DNA of 17,768 nt, taken from NCBI GenBank assembly GCA_964449455.1, contig CAYUYV010000105.1, positions 1-17,768 on the forward strand. Reading direction: 5' to 3'. Position 1 is the first letter of the stretch. Every line of letters begins with the position of its first letter. Below, in pieces: positions 1 to 6,310 of this stretch. The notes under the pieces were generated by a model. The model was not told where the DNA came from. It worked only from the letters and a program-made list of their open reading frames with translations, and did no database searches. A program made the position numbers and the translations under genes. The DNA is from CAYUYV01 sp964449455. GTDB lineage: Bacteria; Pseudomonadota; Alphaproteobacteria; JAJFIK01.

Positions 1-1
1 A

Positions 2-55
2 TTCATCCACGGCCGCGCCGAAGGCCCAATCCACGTGGAAGGCGTGCGGGGATAA
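2..55 (+). CDS. possible 3' end of a gene entering from the left edge
   Basis: One reading frame is open from base 2 to a TAA at 53-55 and would encode the last 17 residues of a protein, ending in HVEGVRG. Its base composition (GC-rich with G/C third positions) resembles coding DNA, and it changes to AT-richer sequence right after the stop. I do not recognise the family, and a stretch this short can be open by chance. Confidence 0.25.
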   Translation, partial: FIHGRAEGPIHVEGVRG

Positions 56-136
56 AAGAAACCATAAAGGCTAGTTTTGTTCCGTAGACGCTGTGTAACT
101 CTAGTACTGTAGTGGTGTCTGGCGTGGTTTTCTATG
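56..136. other. AT-richer junction between left-edge fragment and RTX remnant
   Basis: About 80 bases clearly richer in A/T than the rest of the window lie between the possible left-edge gene and the RTX remnant. All frames are closed or non-RTX here, so the RTX repeats stop abruptly at about 137. It could be an insertion-sequence end, a deletion scar or a promoter. The motif CTGTGTAA at about 91 is reminiscent of IS256-type ends, but no inverted repeat partner is inside the window. Confidence 0.25.
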
Positions 137-477
137 GGCGATAGCGGCGTCTGCTTGGTGCCGGTGCGGACACGCTGTCAGGGGAGGCGGGCAATGACAC
201 CCTGACCGGTGATGGCGGTGCGGATGTTTTCGTCCTGGCCGATGGTTTCGGGGCGGATCTGCTGGTGGATTTCACACCGGGCCGGGATCGTCTTGATCTG
301 TCGGGGATTTCGGACGTCGCAGCCTTTGGCGACCTCGACACCTCGAATGACGGGATGATCACGGCGGTCGATGCCCTGGCCTCCGTGACAGTGGATGGCC
401 TTGTGTTGTCCTTCGCCTCGACATCGGTGACGCTGGCCGGTGTTTCGGCGCTCGATGCAAGCGACATCGCCTTCTAA
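137..477 (+). pseudogene. 3' remnant of an RTX/type I-secreted calcium-binding protein
   Basis: The frame ending in TAA at 475-477 is open only back to 145. It reads as glycine/aspartate nonapeptide repeats (GADTLSGEAGND, then LTGDGGADVF) followed by VDFTPGRDRLDLSG and a hydrophobic tail ending DASDIAF. This is the usual C-terminal arrangement of RTX proteins: Ca2+-binding beta-roll repeats and an uncleaved type I secretion signal. A further fragment, GDSG, lies at 137-148 in a different frame, with a TAG at 142-144 in the main frame, suggesting a small frameshift. No RTX sequence, start codon or ribosome binding site is found upstream, so more than 90% of a normal RTX gene is missing. The GTG at 265 has no convincing binding site and would begin after the repeats. 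I read this as a decayed or truncated gene; a rearranged end of a larger gene left of the window is the alternative. Confidence 0.6.
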
Positions 478-516
478 GCGGACCGAGATCGCGTCGCACC
501 TCAAGGTGAGAATGAC

Positions 517-553
517 GGCCCGTCCAGCCATGTGTTGGGCGGGCCCTTTTTTT
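517..553 (+). terminator. rho-independent terminator after the RTX remnant
   Basis: A 10-bp stem (517-526 with 536-545, one G-U pair) encloses a 9-base loop and is followed by seven T residues at 547-553. It ends transcription of the RTX remnant and insulates the Hsp20 gene downstream. Confidence 0.85.
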
Positions 554-602
554 GGCAATTTTCGGGGCTTACAGCCCGCTCTGCGGGAGCATCGGGCTCG
601 TG

Positions 603-614
603 GTGAGCGCTCAC
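603..614. promoter_or_regulatory. 12-bp perfect palindrome upstream of the Hsp20 gene
   Basis: GTGAGCGCTCAC is a perfect palindrome, and the flanking CGTG and CG nearly extend it. It lies about 155 bp before the Hsp20 start, in the only space available for that gene's promoter. It could be an operator. It does not match the CIRCE consensus (TTAGCACTC-N9-GAGTGCTAA). No convincing heat-shock sigma promoter was found. Confidence 0.3.
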
Positions 615-707
615 GAAGCATTAAGGCAGCGCACCTAGCTTCGCCACGGTCCGGTGGCTGATGGCTCACACATTCTCCCCCAAGGCTGCCGGGCCGCTCG
701 TCCCAAA

Positions 708-730
708 TGCCGGCGCCTGTTTTGCCGGCA
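708..730 (+). promoter_or_regulatory. stem-loop in the leader of the Hsp20 gene
   Basis: TGCCGGC (708-714) pairs perfectly with GCCGGCA (724-730) around a 9-base loop, ending 24 bases before the AAAAGGAG ribosome binding site at 755-762. In addition, TTCTCC at 673-678 is complementary to GGAGAA at 758-763, which could mask the binding site. Small heat-shock genes in related bacteria often carry leader thermometers, but this one does not show a recognisable ROSE or fourU sequence, so a regulatory role is inference. Confidence 0.3.
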
Positions 731-767
731 CCGATCCCCAAAGACATCGTCCCAAAAGGAGAACGCC

Positions 768-1925
768 TTGACCGTTCTAACCCCCTTCCCCACCCGGACC
801 GCCACCAACCAGACGCTGACCAATGACAATGTCGCCGTGCTGCGTACGGAAATCAACCGTATCGTGAACAATGCATTCGAGAATACAATGACCGGTCCGG
901 ACCAGTCCGCCGTGACATCCCAGTCCTTCCGCTCCATCATTCTCACGCTTCAGGCCGAGATCAATCGGATCATCAGTCTGATGGTTCAGTCCATTCCGGC
1001 GAGCGTGCCGGCTCCCGTTTCGGGCCCGGTTGCTCAGACGACAGCATTCGCTGCTCCTGCCTTTGGGGCCTATGCCGCCCCCCTGCCCTATGGCTCCGCC
1101 GCAGTTCCGGGCTTTGGTGTTGTCCCGCCCACTGGTTTCGCTGGTTATTCTGCCTACGGCCCCGTTGCCGTGACGCCCGCCCAATCCTTTGGGGTCCAGC
1201 CTTTCCCAGTTCAGCCTTTCCCAGTTCAGCCTTTCACTGGCCAGCCGACATATGGCCAGCCCGCCTATGGCCAGTCGGTTTTCGCCCAGCCGGTCGTCAG
1301 CCAGCCGGCTGTGGCACAGCCTGCTGCCTTTCAGCCAACCTTCAATCCGGCAGCGTTCGGCGCAATGCTCCTGACGGAGATCAATCGCGTCTTTACCTCA
1401 CTTCTTCAGGACCTGTCCGCCCCGTCCGCATTCGGCGGGAACGTCTATGGCGGCTTTGCCGGCGCGAGCCTGTTCGGCACGAATCCGCTGACCCAGAACA
1501 CGGTCGGGTTCCTTCAGAACGAGATCAACCGCGCCTTCAACGCCGTGCTTCAGCAGGATCAGGCCGGTTTCGGCGACACCAATTCGGCCTTCACGCCACG
1601 GATCAATCTGTTCGAGACGACCGACACGATCGAGATCGAAGCAGAACTTCCGGGCTTTGACGATTCGGATATTGATCTGTCCGCCAATGGCAATGTGGTG
1701 ACCATCAAGGGCTGGCGCCGCCGCACCGCCAATGAGGGCGTGCGCGAGTTCCACATTCTGGAACGTGGCTATGGCACATTCTCCCGCTCGCTGACCCTGC
1801 CCTTCGAGGTGGATCCCAAGCTGATCCGCGCATCCTTCAACGAAGGCGTTCTGACGGTCGAGATCACCAAGCCCGAAAACGCCCGCGAAAACACCCATCG
1901 GATCGACATCGCCCGGGCAAGCTGA
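768..1925 (+). CDS. Hsp20 small heat-shock protein with four N-terminal EINR repeats
   Basis: An ATP-independent holdase chaperone of the alpha-crystallin/Hsp20 family, 385 residues from a TTG at 768, chosen because AAAAGGAG lies at 755-762. The frame is open back to an ATG at 654, but that start has no binding site. The alpha-crystallin domain spans about 275-372: PRINLFETTDTIEIEAELPG, then VVTIKGWRRR, FSRSLTLPF and the conserved A-x-x-x-G-V-L segment (ASFNEGVLTV). The tail has an I-D-I motif (379-381) of the oligomer-bridging IxI type. The family usually has 140-180 residues with one N-terminal helix like LxxEINRxF. Here that element occurs four times, at E28, E64, E204 and E252, and a Pro/Gln/Phe/Tyr/Gly-rich linker of about 125 residues (76-200) separates the second and third copies. 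Terminators isolate it as a single-gene unit. The Hsp20 assignment is firm; the role of the repeats is unknown. Confidence 0.9.
   Translation: MTVLTPFPTRTATNQTLTNDNVAVLRTEINRIVNNAFENTMTGPDQSAVTSQSFRSIILTLQAEINRIISLMVQSIPASVPAPVSGPVAQTTAFAAPAFGAYAAPLPYGSAAVPGFGVVPPTGFAGYSAYGPVAVTPAQSFGVQPFPVQPFPVQPFTGQPTYGQPAYGQSVFAQPVVSQPAVAQPAAFQPTFNPAAFGAMLLTEINRVFTSLLQDLSAPSAFGGNVYGGFAGASLFGTNPLTQNTVGFLQNEINRAFNAVLQQDQAGFGDTNSAFTPRINLFETTDTIEIEAELPGFDDSDIDLSANGNVVTIKGWRRRTANEGVREFHILERGYGTFSRSLTLPFEVDPKLIRASFNEGVLTVEITKPENARENTHRIDIARAS
1196..1240 (+). repeat. 15-bp tandem repeat inside the Hsp20 linker
   Basis: The unit TTCAGCCTTTCCCAG is repeated in tandem with near-perfect copies and encodes successive V-Q-P-F-P pentapeptides. 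It is followed by degenerate copies of a TATGGCCAG unit (about 1250-1273) encoding Y-G-Q-P-type repeats. Such in-frame short repeats point to expansion of the linker by slippage. Confidence 0.75.
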
Positions 1926-1940
1926 GCCTCTGGCGTTCGT

Positions 1941-1963
1941 CTGCGTCACGTCATGTGACGCAG
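1941..1963 (+). other. perfect stem-loop after the Hsp20 gene
   Basis: CTGCGTCAC at 1941-1949 pairs exactly with GTGACGCAG at 1955-1963 around a 5-base loop. There is no T run, so it is not a classic terminator. It stands just before one and may stabilise the 3' end of the Hsp20 message. Confidence 0.5.
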
Positions 1964-1969
1964 CTGTTG

Positions 1970-2002
1970 GGCCGTCCCGATCCCTCGGGGCGGCCTTTCT
2001 CT
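1970..2002 (+). terminator. rho-independent terminator of the Hsp20 gene
   Basis: An 11-bp GC-rich stem (1970-1980 with 1985-1995, one G-U pair) and a 4-base loop are followed by TTTCTCT. The T tract is imperfect but the position, 45 bases after the stop and 55 before the next gene, fits a terminator. Confidence 0.65.
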
Positions 2003-2056
2003 GGCCATTCGCGCTCACGATGCTGTCGGCTCCAATCACCAAAGGAGGACGCCGCC

Positions 2057-2647
2057 ATGGCCCATATTGATGCCCAATCCCGCCGTGATCTGATCATGCA
2101 CGAGCCTGTGTTCCAGGCCGTGGAACTGGCGATGGGCTTTTTGCCCAATTCCATGCTGACCATGGCGCGGGTGCCGGGTCTGCTGGAAGGGTTTTCCGGC
2201 CTCGCCATGGCAGTTCTAGGCCCGCGCAAGGTTGAGCCGGGCCTGAAGCAGATGGTCGCCCATATGGCGAGCCGAAGCGCCGGGTGCCAATACTGTCAGG
2301 CGCACACGGCCCATTCCGCCCACCGGGCCGGCGTGGATCAGGCCAAACTCGATGCCTTGTGGTCCTACGAAACCGATCCCCAATTCAGTGAGGCGGAGCG
2401 CGCGGCCCTGCGCCTGGCCCAATTGGCCGCCCAGGTGCCCAATGCCGTGGACGGACCGGATTTCGAGGTGCTTAAAAAGCACTATACGGAAGAAGAATGC
2501 CTGGAGATCGTATCGGTCATCGCCCTGTTCGGCTTTCTCAACCGCTGGAATGACACGCTCGCGACCCAGCTTGAAGAACCGGCGGCCGCCTATGGCGCCG
2601 CGCATCTGGCCGGAACGGGTTGGACCGCCGGCAAGCATGCGGACTGA
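2057..2647 (+). CDS. carboxymuconolactone decarboxylase/AhpD-like CxxC protein
   Basis: A 196-residue protein of the CMD/AhpD-like, peroxidase-related superfamily, an all-helical fold whose members include alkylhydroperoxidases. The signature is at 74-86: SAGCQYCQAHTAH, with cysteines C77 and C80 and histidines H83 and H86 in the usual C-x-x-C spacing. The start is ATG 2057 with AAAGGAGG at 2041-2048; the frame continues upstream but without another binding site. There is no signal peptide, so it is probably cytoplasmic. If it works like AhpD, the cysteine pair reduces peroxides with electrons from a dithiol partner; that activity is inferred from the motif, and no AhpC or reductase gene is nearby. 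A terminator separates it from the Hsp20 gene, so a shared stress role is only suggestive. The substrate is unknown. Confidence 0.8.
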   Translation: MAHIDAQSRRDLIMHEPVFQAVELAMGFLPNSMLTMARVPGLLEGFSGLAMAVLGPRKVEPGLKQMVAHMASRSAGCQYCQAHTAHSAHRAGVDQAKLDALWSYETDPQFSEAERAALRLAQLAAQVPNAVDGPDFEVLKKHYTEEECLEIVSVIALFGFLNRWNDTLATQLEEPAAAYGAAHLAGTGWTAGKHAD

Positions 2648-2686
2648 AAGGGCCTTCCGACCAAAGCCGCGGTCAGAAACGCAAAA

Positions 2687-2713
2687 CAGGCCGTGCTGGA
2701 TCAGCACGGCCTG
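2687..2713 (-). terminator. rho-independent terminator for the DUF6607-type gene (possibly bidirectional)
   Basis: A perfect 12-bp stem, CAGGCCGTGCTG with CAGCACGGCCTG, encloses a 3-base loop. On the minus strand it is followed by TTTTGC, so it best terminates the leftward gene. On the plus strand only CTTG follows, giving weaker termination of the AhpD-like gene converging on the same site. Confidence 0.8.
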
Positions 2714-2733
2714 CTTGAAGAGTCATACGATAC

Positions 2734-2751
2734 GGAGACAGATCAGTCTCC
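2734..2751 (-). other. small stem-loop between the DUF6607-type stop and its terminator
   Basis: GGAGAC (2734-2739) and GTCTCC (2746-2751) form a 6-bp stem with a 6-base loop, 8 bases past the stop codon of the minus-strand gene. It probably belongs to that gene's 3' untranslated region. Confidence 0.4.
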
Positions 2752-2759
2752 TGGGTGGC

Positions 2760-3782
2760 TCAGCGTCCAGCCATGGTGCGCCCGTCCACCGGCGTATCCG
2801 TCACATACTCGCCAATGACGGCCTTGGCGTCCGAAATGGCTTCCGCCATGTCCACATCACCGGAGCGGATCCCCTCGGCAAGGCCTAGGAGCTCCTGATA
2901 GAGGGGTTCCGGCTCGCCTTGCACGGTCAGACCGAAATGGCTTTCCTGCAGGGCAATGTCGTCCCAGGTGTTGCGCACGGCCGCCCAATAGTCCGCCGTC
3001 TGATCCCAATATTCGGTGGCAACGGACGTGTCGAAATCATTCGCCCGCGTATAGGTGTTGATGCCAACTTCCCGGGCCAGAAGGCGCAGACCGTTCTCCT
3101 TGTCCAGCTGCAGCTTGGTGTTGTCCTGCTCATGCACCCAGCCCATGGGCGTGAGAGCGTGACGGTTGACCGCTGAGATGACCTGGTAATCGTCCCGGGT
3201 CGTTGCATCCCGGCGCGGTAGGGGCCGCCAGGAGCGCCCACCGGTCCAGCTCGACACGCCACCGTCATGGACCCACCGTCCGATACCGGAATAGCGCGGG
3301 GCATCATCAACCTGATAGACAAGCTGAGCCCAAGCGCCCGTCCGGTCCTCCGTATCCACCGATTTACGCGCCCAGGCGTTGAAACCGGTAAAGTCCCAGA
3401 TGACCGCGGGCTCATAGATCCAGTCCTGACGCCAATGCTTGATGGCGAATTTCTTGCCCTTGGCAACGGCCACAAGGGTGTGCTGTAGGCGGATCACCCG
3501 GCCGGTATCCTCAATCACCCGCACCACCTCTGTGGCATTGGTCAGTTTGGGTTCTTTCAGGGTGTAGCCGGCGCGGAACGCGACGGTTTCGGTGAAATCG
3601 AAGGTCACACGGTAATTCCCGGCCATGGCCAGGATGGCTGCACGGTCACGCTCGAAACCGGTGTCCGCGGGCGCGGCCGATGTGGCCCCCGCAGGCTGGC
3701 CGATAAACAGGAGACAGACAAAAACCGCACAAGCGACAAGGGCTATCCCGCCGCGCGCCGGGGAAAAGGCCATATTGGTCAT
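2760..3782 (-). CDS. exported protein of the DUF6607 type
   Basis: A 340-residue exported protein of unknown function. It begins with a signal peptide: hydrophobic residues 13-28 after an Arg-containing start, and a probable cleavage in the Ala-rich stretch at about 30-37. The mature protein is rich in conserved-looking Trp, Arg and His: HWRQDW, YQVDDAPRYSGIGRW, SWRPLPRRDA, RDDYQV, NRHALTP, GWVHEQDN and EVGINTYTR. I match this pattern from memory to the DUF6607 family, seen in Gram-negative bacteria; no function is established. The start is ATG 3782, since GAGAGG lies 8 bases upstream; a GTG at 3791 overlaps that site and is less likely. It diverges from a heme-receptor-like gene across a short region with paired TGAGAAT motifs, so I infer a periplasmic or cell-surface role in iron or heme acquisition. 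The family label should be confirmed by a profile search. Confidence 0.7.
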   Translation of the reverse strand: MTNMAFSPARGGIALVACAVFVCLLFIGQPAGATSAAPADTGFERDRAAILAMAGNYRVTFDFTETVAFRAGYTLKEPKLTNATEVVRVIEDTGRVIRLQHTLVAVAKGKKFAIKHWRQDWIYEPAVIWDFTGFNAWARKSVDTEDRTGAWAQLVYQVDDAPRYSGIGRWVHDGGVSSWTGGRSWRPLPRRDATTRDDYQVISAVNRHALTPMGWVHEQDNTKLQLDKENGLRLLAREVGINTYTRANDFDTSVATEYWDQTADYWAAVRNTWDDIALQESHFGLTVQGEPEPLYQELLGLAEGIRSGDVDMAEAISDAKAVIGEYVTDTPVDGRTMAGR

Positions 3783-3856
3783 GGGATCCACCTCTCAAGA
3801 ATGCGAATAGGTTGCGCCTGCGAGTCATAGGCCCATCGACGCCCATTGGCAACTCT

Positions 3857-3887
3857 TGAGAATAGGAATGGTTCCTACTTGCTATTC
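3857..3887. promoter_or_regulatory. candidate iron-regulator operator on the DUF6607 side
   Basis: Nested inverted repeats lie in the divergent promoter region: TAGGAA (3863-3868) with TTCCTA (3872-3877), and GAATAG (3860-3865) with CTATTC (3882-3887). The left end contains TGAGAAT (3857-3863), a core common in Fur-box sequences. The assignment to Fur or a related regulator is inference from the motif and the neighbouring genes. Confidence 0.4.
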
Positions 3888-3910
3888 CAAACACCTGGTG
3901 ATACGGCTCC

Positions 3911-3934
3911 GTTATTGCTATTCATTCTCATAAT
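3911..3934. promoter_or_regulatory. candidate iron-regulator operator on the receptor side
   Basis: On the minus strand this reads TTATGAGAATGAATAGCAAT, close to the classical Fur-box pattern of repeated NAT(A/T)AT hexamers. It shares TGAGAAT in mirror orientation with the site at 3857-3863 and TTGCTATT directly with 3880-3887. It lies about 20 bases before the receptor start, where a repressor would block transcription or RNA polymerase entry. Confidence 0.45.
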
Positions 3935-3954
3935 ACACCGAGGGCTCGAGTCTC

Positions 3955-6168
3955 ATGGGGTCAAACGTCCAACATCCGGCGCCACGCCGCGCCAGCCGGC
4001 CATTGCATCCTTTGTGTTTCGGGGGAGCCGTCATGGCGCTGGCCGCGGGGCTCACCACGGCATCGGCCCAAGAAGAACTGCCCTTGGACGAGGACATGGC
4101 TAGGATGGCGGAGGTCTCATTCGATGAGATCATGACCGTCACCGCCACACGCCGCGAGACACCGGCCTTTGAATTTCCCGGGCAAGTCAGTGTCATCGAC
4201 CGTGACACGATCAATGATTTCCTGGTCAGCTCCGTGTCCGATCTTTTCGACCTTGTGCCCGGCGCCCGGTTCGATGGCGGTCCGCGCCGATCCGGCGAAG
4301 TGCCGACAGTGCGCGGACAGGCTGGCGAGAGTGTCTTGGTGCTGATCGACGGAGCCCGGCAAAGCTTCATTTCCGGCCATGACGGGCGGTTTTTCATCGA
4401 TCCGACCCTGCTCAAGGCTGTCGAAGTCGTCCGCGGCCCCAATTCGGCACTCTATGGCAGCAGCGCACTCGGCGGCGTCATTGCCCTGCGCACGGCGGAT
4501 GCGAGCGACATTCTCAACGAGGGCGACACCTACGGGTTCAGCATCGATGGCAGTTTTTTCGGGGTGAACCAGGAATACAAGACCACCGCCACCCTTGCCT
4601 TCGCCTCCCCCGATGGCCGCTTTGATGCCATTGGCAGCCTGACTTACCGGGACAGCGGCGATATCGAGCTTGGCAACGACCAGACCCTTCCGGCGGATGA
4701 TGAGATCCTGTCGGGCCTTGCCAAAATCACCCTGCGGCCCCGGGACGGGATCACCTTCAGTGGCTCCTATCTGGCCTTTCGCCAGGATGGTCAAGACCCG
4801 AACAATCCGCAATTGGACAATATTGCCGATCCGGGCAATCCGCTTGTGGATCGGCGTGTTGAAGGCGACACGGTTCAGGGCCGTTTGGACATCAATCCCC
4901 TCGGAAATGATCTGATCGATTTGAGTGCCGTCGCCTACTACACCCGCAACAGTGTAGAGGAGGATGAGATCGGTGTGTCCCAGGTCCAAGACCGTGTTGT
5001 GGAAACCCTCGGCCTGCGGATCGATAACCGTTCTGTGTTCACACTCCACACCGGCGTGGATCTCGCGCTCACCTATGGTTTCGAGATCTATGAGGACGAT
5101 CAGACGGGCCTTGACACGGATACAGGAGACGGCACCCGCGGCGGCGTGCCGGATGCCTCGACGCTTTTCTACGGGGGGTATGTTCAGGCCGAACTGACCT
5201 TGACCCGCCCCTTTGGCCTCCCCGGAACTGTGACCGCAATCCCCGCCCTGCGCTATGACCGCTTTGAGAGTGAGGATGACACCACAGAAGAAACGCGTAT
5301 GGATGATCGCGTATCCCCCAAAATCGGCGTGTCCTACGAGCCCACCGACTGGCTGCTCTTTTTCGGCAATTATGCGGAGGCTTTCCGCGCTCCATCCTTT
5401 AACGAATTGTTTGCGGACGGAATCCACTTCTCGCTGCCCGCGTTCCAGTTCGGGCAATTCGGTCCGCAGGTGGTGTTCGTGAACAATCTGTTCATTCCCA
5501 ATGAGACCCTGGAGCCGGAAGTGTCAGAAAGCTGGGAGATTGGCGCCGGTCTCGACTTTGCAAACCTGCTCTTTGATGGGGACCGCTTTACCGTCAAGGG
5601 CTCCTATTACGACTCCCAAGTCAGCAATCTCATTGATCTTAATGTTGTCATTCCCCCGACCTGTAACCCGGACCCCATGTTCGGCCTGCCCCTGAGTCCT
5701 CCCTGCTTCGCGGCCGGAACAAGCCAAAACATCAATACGCGGAACGCCGAAATCAACGGCTTTGAGATCGATGTCAGCTATGACTCTCCGCGCTTTTATG
5801 TCACCGCCAATGCGTCCGGCATTGATGGGATGGATGCGGATACGGGCGCCTTCCTCGGCATTCTGTCTCCGAATGTCTATTTCTTCGACATTGGAACCCG
5901 GGTTCCGGAGATCGATATGCGGGGGGGCGTGCGGGTAACCTTTGGCGAGGACTTCACGGAAGTGAATGATCCCTCCCAGATCCGGGACGGCTATGCGTTG
6001 CTGGATCTTTACGCCATCTGGACGCCGCTCGACGGGCCGCTGCGCGGTTTGCGCATCGATATGGGCGTCGACAATGTGACCGACGCGGATTTCAACGTCG
6101 TCTTTGCAGGCGTGTCCCAACCGGGACGCAATTTCAAAGCTGCCATCCGCTGGCAGACGACCTGGTAA
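3955..6168 (+). CDS. TonB-dependent outer-membrane receptor, probably for heme
   Basis: A 737-residue outer-membrane receptor that would import a scarce nutrient using TonB energy. In order: an Arg/Pro-rich start and hydrophobic stretch with signal cleavage near ASA-QEE (38-39), a TonB-box-like DEIMTVTATR (57-66), a plug domain with VEVVRGPNSALYGSSALGG, then a long 22-strand-type barrel ending in an aromatic residue (WQTTW). Heme-receptor features are the FRAP box (477-480) followed by NELFADGIHF with histidine H491, and a plug histidine H142 in SGHDGRFFIDP. The NPNL box that usually follows is degenerate (IPNETLEPE). ATG 3955 gives a complete signal peptide, although GAGGG is 11 bases away; ATG 4033 has a better site but would remove most of the signal. 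Operator-like motifs just upstream suggest iron control. TonB-receptor status is firm; heme is the best guess for the ligand. Confidence 0.87.
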   Translation: MGSNVQHPAPRRASRPLHPLCFGGAVMALAAGLTTASAQEELPLDEDMARMAEVSFDEIMTVTATRRETPAFEFPGQVSVIDRDTINDFLVSSVSDLFDLVPGARFDGGPRRSGEVPTVRGQAGESVLVLIDGARQSFISGHDGRFFIDPTLLKAVEVVRGPNSALYGSSALGGVIALRTADASDILNEGDTYGFSIDGSFFGVNQEYKTTATLAFASPDGRFDAIGSLTYRDSGDIELGNDQTLPADDEILSGLAKITLRPRDGITFSGSYLAFRQDGQDPNNPQLDNIADPGNPLVDRRVEGDTVQGRLDINPLGNDLIDLSAVAYYTRNSVEEDEIGVSQVQDRVVETLGLRIDNRSVFTLHTGVDLALTYGFEIYEDDQTGLDTDTGDGTRGGVPDASTLFYGGYVQAELTLTRPFGLPGTVTAIPALRYDRFESEDDTTEETRMDDRVSPKIGVSYEPTDWLLFFGNYAEAFRAPSFNELFADGIHFSLPAFQFGQFGPQVVFVNNLFIPNETLEPEVSESWEIGAGLDFANLLFDGDRFTVKGSYYDSQVSNLIDLNVVIPPTCNPDPMFGLPLSPPCFAAGTSQNINTRNAEINGFEIDVSYDSPRFYVTANASGIDGMDADTGAFLGILSPNVYFFDIGTRVPEIDMRGGVRVTFGEDFTEVNDPSQIRDGYALLDLYAIWTPLDGPLRGLRIDMGVDNVTDADFNVVFAGVSQPGRNFKAAIRWQTTW

Positions 6169-6200
6169 TGATGTCCGCTGGTGCCGGGCCGCGGCTGACC

Positions 6201-6220
6201 GATTGTGTCAATCCTTTCTT
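6201..6220 (+). terminator. weak terminator candidate after the receptor gene
   Basis: GATTG (6201-6205) pairs with CAATC (6209-6213) and is followed by CTTTCTT. The stem is only 5 bp and AT-rich, so it is a weak candidate, but it is the only hairpin-plus-T element between the receptor and the kinase. Confidence 0.35.
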
Positions 6221-6310
6221 GATGGGACCGGGGTAGAAGCCAGGGGAATGACTGTCCGCTGGAGAGAACCACCGGGCGGGCCCTTTGCTTGCTCTGACGG
6301 ACCCGTGCCC

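Noticed and set aside
654..767. Upstream extension of the Hsp20 gene to an ATG at 654
   Set aside because: There is no ribosome binding site there, and the added residues (Cys/Arg-rich) are unlike the family; TTG 768 has AAAAGGAG in place.
1196..1273. CRISPR-like array in the short repeats
   Set aside because: The repeats are 9-15 bp, contiguous without spacers, and in frame with the Hsp20 coding sequence.
4117..5457. Minus-strand open frame (446 codons) opposite the TonB receptor
   Set aside because: The receptor's signal peptide, plug, FRAP box and C-terminal aromatic residue establish the plus strand; the antisense product has no recognisable motif.
6173..6260. Direct repeat TGTCCGCTGG at 6173-6182 and 6251-6260
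   Set aside because: Ten bases separated by 68 bp, with no nearby element ends; probably chance in GC-rich sequence.
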